NCBI RefSeq assembly: GCF_900078315.1
Contig: NZ_FKBS01000014.1
Coordinates: forward strand, 1-60,711
Source of the DNA: Bordetella ansorpii
Lineage (GTDB): Bacteria > Pseudomonadota > Gammaproteobacteria > Burkholderiales > Burkholderiaceae_B
DNA length: 60,711 bases
Reading direction: 5' to 3'
The notes under the pieces are model-generated. The model had not been told where the DNA came from, made no database searches, and saw only the letters and a program-made list of their open reading frames with translations. The translations under genes were made by a program, and so were the position numbers. Of this stretch, positions 11,252-16,671 are shown piece after piece. The stretch's first letter is position 1. The number at the start of each line of letters is the position of its first letter.

Positions 11252-11299
11252 GGCGCGCTCCGCAGGGGTCTGCGTCGAATTGTTGCAGTGCAGGAGGCG

Positions 11300-11328
11300 A
11301 CAATACTGCGGAGCGAGGGGACGTGCAA
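11300..11328 (-). promoter_or_regulatory. Sigma70-type promoter of gltBD
   Basis: Read on the minus strand: -35 TTGCAC (11328-11323), 17-nt spacer, -10 TATTGT (11305-11300). Transcription would start near 11293, giving a leader of about 42 nt before gltB. Confidence 0.6.
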
Positions 11329-11487
11329 TAAAAATAATAGGGGTGCGTCCCTAAATAAATTCGGGTGCCTTCTCTATGGAATATATTGGGGACGTATTAA
11401 AAGATTCCCAGCAAATCACGTTCCCATAGGCGATTGAATTCCGTCCCTGCCCACGGCATGGACTTTTTAATGCGTCCCTTAATATTC
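11317..11487. repeat. Cluster of short GGGACG-type repeats between gltB and the RAYT-like gene
   Basis: This AT-richer gap has no gene. It holds several related motifs in both orientations: GGGGACGTGCAATA (11317), TGCGTCCCTAAATAAATTC (11344), GGGGACGTATTAAAA (11388), CCGTCCCTG (11441) and TTTTTAATGCGTCCC (11464) running into TGCGTCCCTTAATATTC (11471). The copies at 11389-11403 and 11464-11478 are inverted with two mismatches and could pair around a 60-nt loop. The first copy overlaps the gltB -35 box. The arrangement recalls REP-type sequences beside RAYT genes; this is inference. Confidence 0.45.
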
Positions 11488-11541
11488 AACGCGCGCAACC
11501 AGGCATCGGCGCAACCCCGCGCCTGGCGTTGCCTCAGGGCA

Positions 11542-12285
11542 TCAAGGCGTCTGGGTGGGATCGGTCGCGGGGGCGGCGGGGGCCACGGGCGAAGCGGGCT
11601 TCTTGCGCGGGCGTCCACGCTGGCCCGGCGCGACCCGGCGGCTGGCGGTGTGGGCCAGGCCGGAGATGAAGGTGGGACCGCCGAGCGCCCACTGGCCGGA
11701 CACGGCCTGCTCGATACGCAGGGATTCTTCGCGCGACAGGCCGTCGTGCAGCCGCCGGCGGTAGTTGGCCTGGCGGTCGAACGGGGTGTTGCCACACGCC
11801 CAGTAGTCGGCGTGATCGGATTGCCACTGGGCCGGCTGGGCACGGGTATTGCCGGTGTGGCTGCCCGCGGACGACCAGGGCCAGCCGTCGGGTTCGGTGG
11901 CGTTGCCGCTGCGCACGGGGTAGGTCTCGAGCCAGATCAAGGCCTTGAGCACCCAGGCGCCCGGTTCGAGCAGGGCCGACCGGTAACGACCAGCGAATAC
12001 ACGGCCGCCGCGCAGGCGGGCGGCCAGATTGCGACCGAGGGTCTGCATGAGCCGGGGCAGGCCGTCTTCGTCGGCAGGAGTGGCCAGCAGCAGGATACGG
12101 TCGGTGGCCAGCACCCAGCCATGCACCGCCACGCGGTGGCGTTGGGCGGAATCCCCCAGCCAGGTGGCCAACTGATTCAGGATGTCCTGCGGCGCAGGTT
12201 GGGACGGCGCGGCAAGCGGCTGAACGAAATTGGCCTGCACCAGTTGGGGCAGCCCGGGGGCGTACAGGCGGGGCAGACGGGCCAT
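11542..12285 (-). CDS. RAYT/Y1-transposase-fold protein lacking catalytic residues
   Basis: 247-aa protein clearly built on the REP-associated tyrosine transposase (IS200-like, Y1) template. Conserved marks include HGWVLATDRILLLATP, GLPRLMQTLGRN, FAGRYRSALLEPGAWVL, IWLETYPVRSG and PDGWPWSSAGSHTG. In active members the first of these reads VLMPNHVHLL and the last helix RYIELNPVR. Here the HxH metal-binding pair is Arg63/Leu65 and the expected catalytic Tyr is Trp118, so strand nicking should be impossible. The frame is otherwise intact, with a basic C-terminal tail (RGRPRKK). It may be a domesticated DNA-binding derivative. The start at 12285 is the ATG giving the family N-terminus. Confidence 0.75.
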   Translation of the reverse strand: MARLPRLYAPGLPQLVQANFVQPLAAPSQPAPQDILNQLATWLGDSAQRHRVAVHGWVLATDRILLLATPADEDGLPRLMQTLGRNLAARLRGGRVFAGRYRSALLEPGAWVLKALIWLETYPVRSGNATEPDGWPWSSAGSHTGNTRAQPAQWQSDHADYWACGNTPFDRQANYRRRLHDGLSREESLRIEQAVSGQWALGGPTFISGLAHTASRRVAPGQRGRPRKKPASPVAPAAPATDPTQTP

Positions 12286-12330
12286 AGCTCTGGGCTTGCG
12301 GTATACGCAAGAACGGTTGCTGTTCGTTGA

Positions 12331-12386
12331 CTATATATAGGTTGCCGGCGACTTGCACTATATAAATAGTGTCGTTGCCGACGGTC
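12331..12386. promoter_or_regulatory. AT-rich dyads between the RAYT-like gene and fghA
   Basis: In the 293-bp divergent gap, a palindrome CTATATATAG (12331-12340) and an inverted repeat CACTAT-ATAA-ATAGTG (12356-12371) stand out in GC-rich DNA. The second is bracketed by direct repeats GTTGCCGGCG (12341) and GTTGCCGACG (12374). These could be promoter boxes, a regulator site or a RAYT recognition element. Nothing else recognisable lies between 12286 and 12578. Confidence 0.35.
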
Positions 12387-12578
12387 AAGCGTGGTAGCAG
12401 CCTGCGACAGCGAGTGGCCGGGCCGGCGCGACTGGTGTGAGGGTCAGGTTAACATTCCGCGCTGGGATGCAGTACCCCGCAGATATACCTACGCCGGGGC
12501 CTTGCATGAAGACCGAACGATGCACGGCCAGCCTGTCCGCTGGACGTTGATCCCCCGACGCAACCCGGCAGAACCGAC

Positions 12579-13445
12579 ATGACGACTTCCCTGGAACTGG
12601 TTTCGCAACATCGCTGCTTCGGCGGCTGGCAGCGCTATTACCGCCATCAATCGGCCCAGATCGGCCTGCCGATGCGTTTCTCGGTCTTCGTGCCCGAGCA
12701 GGCCGAGGCCGGGCGCCTGCCGCAGGCACGCCTGCCGGTATTGTTCTTCCTTGCCGGCCTGACCTGCACCGAGGAAACCTTCATGATAAAGGCGGGTGCG
12801 CAGCGTTTCGCGGCGCAGCATGGCCTGATGCTGGTGACGCCCGACACCAGCCCGCGTGGCGCGGGCGTGGCGGGCGAGGACGCCGACTGGGACTTCGGCA
12901 CGGGGGCGGGCTTCTACCTGGACGCCACCGCCGAACCCTGGAAAACCCATTACCGGATGTATAGCTACGTGGTCGAGGAATTGCATGGCATCGCCTGCGG
13001 CGAGCTGCCGGGCGACCCGGCCCGCGCCGGCATTTTCGGCCACTCGATGGGGGGCCACGGCGCACTGGTCCTGGCGCTGCGCAATCCTGGAAAATTCCGC
13101 TCGGTGTCGGCCTTCGCGCCCATCGCCGCACCCTCGCAGTGCCCCTGGGGCCACAAGGCGTTCGGCGGCTATCTCGGCGAAGACCGGGCCCAATGGGCCG
13201 CTTACGACGCCACCGAACTGATGAAGGGCATGAAGGCACCTTTCCCGGCGGGTATCCTGGTCGACCAGGGCCTGGCCGACAACTTCCTGGCCCAGCAACT
13301 GCATCCCGAGGCGTTCGAGGCCGCCTGCCAGCAGGCCGGCCAGCCGCTGACGCTGCGCCGCCACGACGGCTACGACCACGGCTACTACTTCATCTCGACC
13401 TTCATCGAGGATCACATCCGGTTTCACGCCGAGCGTCTCGGATAA
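12579..13445 (+). CDS. fghA: S-formylglutathione hydrolase
   Basis: 288-aa alpha/beta-hydrolase (esterase D family) that converts S-formylglutathione to formate and glutathione in formaldehyde detoxification. The N-terminus CFGGWQRYYRHQS and the oxyanion region FFLAGLTCTEETFMIKAGAQ are characteristic. The nucleophile elbow GHSMGG places Ser156; the acid lies near VDQGLADNF and the catalytic His in HDGYDHGYYF. Length matches the family. No formaldehyde dehydrogenase gene is adjacent; the neighbours are the RAYT-like gene (divergent) and a small membrane protein downstream. Confidence 0.95.
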   Translation: MTTSLELVSQHRCFGGWQRYYRHQSAQIGLPMRFSVFVPEQAEAGRLPQARLPVLFFLAGLTCTEETFMIKAGAQRFAAQHGLMLVTPDTSPRGAGVAGEDADWDFGTGAGFYLDATAEPWKTHYRMYSYVVEELHGIACGELPGDPARAGIFGHSMGGHGALVLALRNPGKFRSVSAFAPIAAPSQCPWGHKAFGGYLGEDRAQWAAYDATELMKGMKAPFPAGILVDQGLADNFLAQQLHPEAFEAACQQAGQPLTLRRHDGYDHGYYFISTFIEDHIRFHAERLG

Positions 13446-13527
13446 CCTTCGCAGGGCAGGCCTCTCCTTATACTGAGGCCCCAGGCGGCTGGCTCCGGCT
13501 TGCCGCGGTACAAGGAGCTTGCGCCCC

Positions 13528-14214
13528 GTGATCGATTTCGCCCCTTTTGCCTGGTTTGCTCTGGGCGCCATCATTGCCTTGCTCATCGGCCTGGGCATGC
13601 TGCTGGGCCGCGGCGGCCCGCGCGACGACATGGGCCGCAAGGTCTTCCGCCTGCGGCCGGTTCGCCGGCTGTTCGGCCTGTTGATCGTGGCCCTGGCCTG
13701 CGTGTCGGGCCTGCTGGCCGTTTCCCTGGTGCAGTTCTACCGCCTGACGGCCGACAAGCCGGTCGCCGCGGTGAAGATGGTGCGGCAGAACGAGCAGACC
13801 TTCCTGGTCAGCATGCAGCCTCAGGGGGGCGAGCCCAGCGAGTACACCTTATATGGCGACCAGTGGCAGATCGATGCCCGCGTGGTGCGCTGGCGCCTGC
13901 CCGCCATGCTGGCGGGCGCCGAGCCGCTGTACCGGCTGGAGCGCCTGTCGGGCCGCTACGGCGACGCCGACAAGGAGCGCGCCGCGCCGCGCTCGGTCCA
14001 TAGCCTGGACGACTGGCCCGTACCCGACCTGGGCGAACTCAAGCGCACGTTCCCCAACTGGCTGCCCTTCGTGGACGTGCAATTCGGCAGCGCGGCCTAC
14101 ATGCCCATGTTCGACGGCGCACGCTACGAGGTCTATCTGGATCCGCGCGGCGCGCTGTTCATCCGCCCCGCCGATGCCGCGACCGAGGCGGGCCTGAAGC
14201 AGCAGGGCTGGTAA
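13528..14214 (+). CDS. Conserved two-helix membrane protein of unknown function
   Basis: A 228-aa protein if the GTG at 13528 is used; AAGGAG at 13512-13517 is better spaced for it than for the TTG at 13519. Two N-terminal membrane helices (FAWFALGAIIALLIGLGMLLG and LFGLLIVALACVSGLLAVSLV) are separated by a short basic loop. A soluble, probably periplasmic domain of about 150 residues follows (YGDQWQIDARVVRW, ERLSGRYGDADKE, WLPFVDVQFGSAAYMP). Similar proteins in Alcaligenaceae carry vague names such as cation/multidrug efflux pump, but no transporter fold is visible. It stands between fghA and rpoH on the same strand. Confidence 0.75.
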   Translation: MIDFAPFAWFALGAIIALLIGLGMLLGRGGPRDDMGRKVFRLRPVRRLFGLLIVALACVSGLLAVSLVQFYRLTADKPVAAVKMVRQNEQTFLVSMQPQGGEPSEYTLYGDQWQIDARVVRWRLPAMLAGAEPLYRLERLSGRYGDADKERAAPRSVHSLDDWPVPDLGELKRTFPNWLPFVDVQFGSAAYMPMFDGARYEVYLDPRGALFIRPADAATEAGLKQQGW

Positions 14215-14282
14215 TCAGGGACACACAAAACCGGCGGGCGGAAGGCCGTTCTCCGGAACTCCCTACAGACTGTACGGTCGAA

Positions 14283-14309
14283 TTAGCACTCGACAAACGA
14301 GAGTGCTAA
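14283..14309 (+). promoter_or_regulatory. CIRCE element (HrcA operator) upstream of rpoH
   Basis: An exact match to the CIRCE consensus: TTAGCACTC, nine nucleotides, GAGTGCTAA, with both arms perfect. It ends 42 nt before the rpoH start. CIRCE binds the HrcA repressor, so the heat-shock sigma factor gene is predicted to be derepressed when HrcA is inactivated by heat or chaperone titration. Confidence 0.93.
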
Positions 14310-14351
14310 CATCCCTTGTCCGTATCCACCTTCCCCCTGGAGGCCGCAATC

Positions 14352-15239
14352 ATGAAGCAACCCAGTAGTTCGTTGGCCCCCTCCGGCAACGCCCTGGCGC
14401 TGGCGATTGCCAATCCGGGCGCGCTCGGCACCATCGATGCCTATATCTCCACGGTCAACCGCCTGCCGGTGCTGACCCCCGAGCGCGAACACGAACTCGC
14501 CCGCCGTCTGCACGACCACGACGACCTGGACGCCGCCCGCGAACTGGTGCTGTCGCACCTGCGGCTGGTGGTGTCTGTCGCGCGCCAGTACCTGGGCTAT
14601 GGCCTGCCGCACGCCGATCTCATCCAGGAAGGCAACGTCGGCCTGATGAAGGCCGTCAAGCGTTTCGACCCCGAGCGCGGCGTGCGCCTGGTGTCGTTCG
14701 CGGTGCACTGGATCAAGGCCGAGATCCACGAATACGTCATCCGCAACTGGCGCCTGGTCAAGGTGGCCACCACCAAGGCGCAGCGCAAGCTGTTCTTCAA
14801 TCTGCGCAGCATGCGTCCCGACGGCCATTCGCTCGACCCGGATCAGGTCGATCACATCGCCAGCGAACTGAACGTGCGCCGCGAAGACGTCAGCGAAATG
14901 GAAGTGCGCCTCAGCGGCCGCGACCTGTCGCTGGAAAACCAGGACGATGACGACGACAGCTTCGCGCCGATCTCGTACCTGTCCGACGAGGGTCGCCAGG
15001 AACCCACGCGCGTGCTGGCCCGCATGGCTCACGACGACATGCAGGGCGCTGGTCTGGCCAGCGCGCTGGAAGCGCTCGACCCGCGTTCGCGCCGCATCAT
15101 CGAGGCGCGCTGGCTGCAGGACGATGGCGGCTCCACGCTGCACGAACTGGCCGCCGAGTTCGGCGTGTCGGCCGAGCGTATCCGCCAGATCGAAACCGCC
15201 GCGCTGAAGAAAATGCGCGGCACGCTGCAAGCCGCATAA
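14352..15239 (+). CDS. rpoH: RNA polymerase heat-shock sigma factor (sigma32)
   Basis: 295-aa group 3 sigma factor directing RNA polymerase to heat-shock promoters. Region 1.2/2 begins PVLTPEREHELARRLHDHDD. Region 2 contains HLRLVVSVARQYLGYGLPHADLIQEGNVGLMKAVKRFDPERG and VSFAVHWIKAEIHEYVIRNWRLVK. The RpoH box follows (TTKAQRKLFFNLRSMR). Region 4.2 is GGSTLHELAAEFGVSAERIRQIETAALKKMR. The ATG at 14352 has GGAGG upstream; a TTG at 14316 is in frame but lies next to the CIRCE operator. An intrinsic terminator follows at 15277. Confidence 0.97.
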   Translation: MKQPSSSLAPSGNALALAIANPGALGTIDAYISTVNRLPVLTPEREHELARRLHDHDDLDAARELVLSHLRLVVSVARQYLGYGLPHADLIQEGNVGLMKAVKRFDPERGVRLVSFAVHWIKAEIHEYVIRNWRLVKVATTKAQRKLFFNLRSMRPDGHSLDPDQVDHIASELNVRREDVSEMEVRLSGRDLSLENQDDDDDSFAPISYLSDEGRQEPTRVLARMAHDDMQGAGLASALEALDPRSRRIIEARWLQDDGGSTLHELAAEFGVSAERIRQIETAALKKMRGTLQAA

Positions 15240-15276
15240 AGGGGCGGCGCATTTTCCTGGACTAAAGGATTGATAC

Positions 15277-15297
15277 AAAATCGGCGACGATTTTTTT
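15277..15297 (+). terminator. Intrinsic terminator of rpoH
   Basis: Stem AAAATCG/CGATTTT with loop GCGA, running into a tract of seven T (15291-15297). It begins 38 nt past the rpoH stop. Confidence 0.75.
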
Positions 15298-15305
15298 ATC
15301 GAACC

Positions 15306-15466
15306 GGGAAACTTTGCCGCGCCGGCACAGACTAACTTACGTAGACCGCATGAGTTGGGAGCAATTCCCTGTCGGCAGTCTTGTCGTCCGTCTCGGCTTC
15401 TCCTCTTTCCCCTCCCCTATGAGACGGATGCTTGCGGGGCATCGGTATTCCGATGCCCCGTTTTTT
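15306..15466 (+). ncRNA. Candidate small RNA between rpoH and the phosphodiesterase gene
   Basis: A gene-free stretch bounded by a possible promoter and a strong terminator. TTGATA (15270-15275), 18 nt, then TTTTAT (15294-15299) could start transcription near 15306, overlapping the rpoH terminator. Transcription would end at the terminator at 15435-15466. The predicted RNA of about 160 nt contains a 22-nt all-pyrimidine stretch (15397-15418), the kind of CU-rich loop that can pair with Shine-Dalgarno sequences, and a U6 3' end suited to Hfq. A short open frame (ATGAGTTGG from 15350) also exists and cannot be excluded as a leader peptide. Confidence 0.4.
15435..15466 (+). terminator. Strong intrinsic terminator
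   Basis: Perfect 11-bp stem CGGGGCATCGG/CCGATGCCCCG with loop TATT, followed by six T. The nearest upstream gene on this strand is rpoH, which already has its own terminator, so a separate short transcript probably ends here. Confidence 0.85.
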
Positions 15467-15490
15467 ATTGCCTGGCTGTTCCACGGTAAG

Positions 15491-15534
15491 AAAGCGCGCC
15501 TTGGGGCGGCAAGCCGCAGGCGCAGCGTGGGGGC
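15491..15534. repeat. Dispersed intergenic repeat, copy B
   Basis: Matches the element at 11-58 in the same orientation: shared AAAGCGC, CCTTGGGG, GCAAGCCG, AGGCGC and GCGTGGGGGC, with small substitutions and a 2-nt deletion. Both copies are followed by a T-rich stretch and lie 3' of genes. Confidence 0.6.
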
Positions 15535-15572
15535 GGTTTCTATTGTCGGTGTGCCCGGACAATAAATGACAG

Positions 15573-15596
15573 AAGGCCCGCGATAATGCGGGCCTT
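15573..15596. terminator. Bidirectional hairpin 3' of the phosphodiesterase gene
   Basis: Perfect 9-bp stem AAGGCCCGC/GCGGGCCTT with loop GATAAT. On the minus strand, where it would end the phosphodiesterase transcript, CTGTCATTTATT follows; on the plus strand GGCTTTTGC follows. A moderate terminator candidate in either direction. Confidence 0.55.
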
Positions 15597-15655
15597 GGCT
15601 TTTGCAAAACAGATTTTCAATAATCCTGCGATAACGACACGCTACGACATGCGCG

Positions 15656-16477
15656 TCATGCCGCGCGAGGTTGCGCCGCGTTGCACAGCGCATGCCAGGT
15701 GGCGGGATGCAGGCGCCGCACGCCGGTGGCCAGCGAGCCGTCGCGATACAGCTTCAGCCACCGATATCCCGGCGCGGCGCCGTCCAGCGTGTGCCGGCCG
15801 TTGTGCACGGCGAACTGGAAGCACGTCGACGGCGAGGCCAACAGGCGCAGATTGTGGCGGCGGCGGTCGAACTGGCGGTGCACATGGCCCCACAGCACCA
15901 CGCGCGCCTGGGGGATGTCCGCCAGGCGCTGGAACAGCGCCATCGGGTTGTCGACCATCATCGTGTCGTGCCGGTCGCTGTCCATCTGCACGGGGTTGTG
16001 ATGCAGCGCCACCAGCATGTGGCGATCGCCCGCGGTGGCTGCGGCCTGGTCCAGCAGGTCGAGCTGGGTGTCGTCCAGATGGCCCGCGTCGGAGCCGCGT
16101 ACCGTCGAGTCCAGCATCACCACACGCCATGCGCCGACGTCGGTGATCGGCGTGGTCCAGTCGGGCAGCACGGCGTGCATGGCGGTGACGTCGTCATGAT
16201 TGCCGGGCAGGCAGCGCACGGTCGTGCCCAGTTGACCCAACAGGCCGCGCAGGCGCCTGTAGGCCGCGCGGCTGCCGTCCTGGGCCACATCGCCTGTGGC
16301 CATCACCAGTTGCGCATCGGGCATCTCGCGCACGGCCTGCCGCAGCACGGCCTTCAGGCTCGCTTCGGTGTCGACGCCCAGCATTTCCGCGTGCGGCTCG
16401 TCCATCAGATGCATGTCTGTCAACTGAATCAGCAGCGCGGGTTGTTCATCGATCGGGGTGACGTGGGCGGCGGACAT
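15656..16477 (-). CDS. CpdA-like class III cyclic-nucleotide phosphodiesterase
   Basis: 273-aa calcineurin-type metallophosphoesterase resembling CpdA, which hydrolyses 3',5'-cAMP to AMP in the cytosol. The five metal-binding motifs are present in order: QLTDMHL, GDVAQDGS, GNHDD, the HHNP motif and GHVHRQFD. No signal peptide is present. The start at 16477 is supported by GGAGAGG just upstream; longer in-frame starts give unconserved sequence. It is divergent (194 bp) from an antiporter that carries a cyclic-nucleotide-binding domain, which supports a cAMP role. Substrate specificity is inferred from family resemblance only. Confidence 0.85.
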   Translation of the reverse strand: MSAAHVTPIDEQPALLIQLTDMHLMDEPHAEMLGVDTEASLKAVLRQAVREMPDAQLVMATGDVAQDGSRAAYRRLRGLLGQLGTTVRCLPGNHDDVTAMHAVLPDWTTPITDVGAWRVVMLDSTVRGSDAGHLDDTQLDLLDQAAATAGDRHMLVALHHNPVQMDSDRHDTMMVDNPMALFQRLADIPQARVVLWGHVHRQFDRRRHNLRLLASPSTCFQFAVHNGRHTLDGAAPGYRWLKLYRDGSLATGVRRLHPATWHALCNAAQPRAA

Positions 16478-16671
16478 GGCCTCTCCAGCGGTATTGGGTT
16501 GATTCCAGCACATTAGCCAGAAAGCACGGCAAAGAGGTCTTGCTGTGTGCGCAGCCGTAACCAAAGGTCGCCGCGCAATGTCTCTGCCATCCGCCCCGCG
16601 CGGGCGGTCGGTGGACAAAAAACCGCTATCCTTTAGCGTCGCACGCGCCTTTCCCGGAAAAGAATTCACAC

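Noticed and set aside
14249-14282. Sigma32 or sigma70 promoter hexamers just upstream of the CIRCE element
   Set aside because: No pair of hexamers with acceptable spacing could be read, so no promoter is annotated although one must lie near.
15350-15565. Short open frame starting ATGAGTTGG between rpoH and the phosphodiesterase gene
   Set aside because: It runs straight through a strong intrinsic terminator and the dispersed repeat, so a full-length protein is unlikely. Kept only as an alternative to the small RNA.
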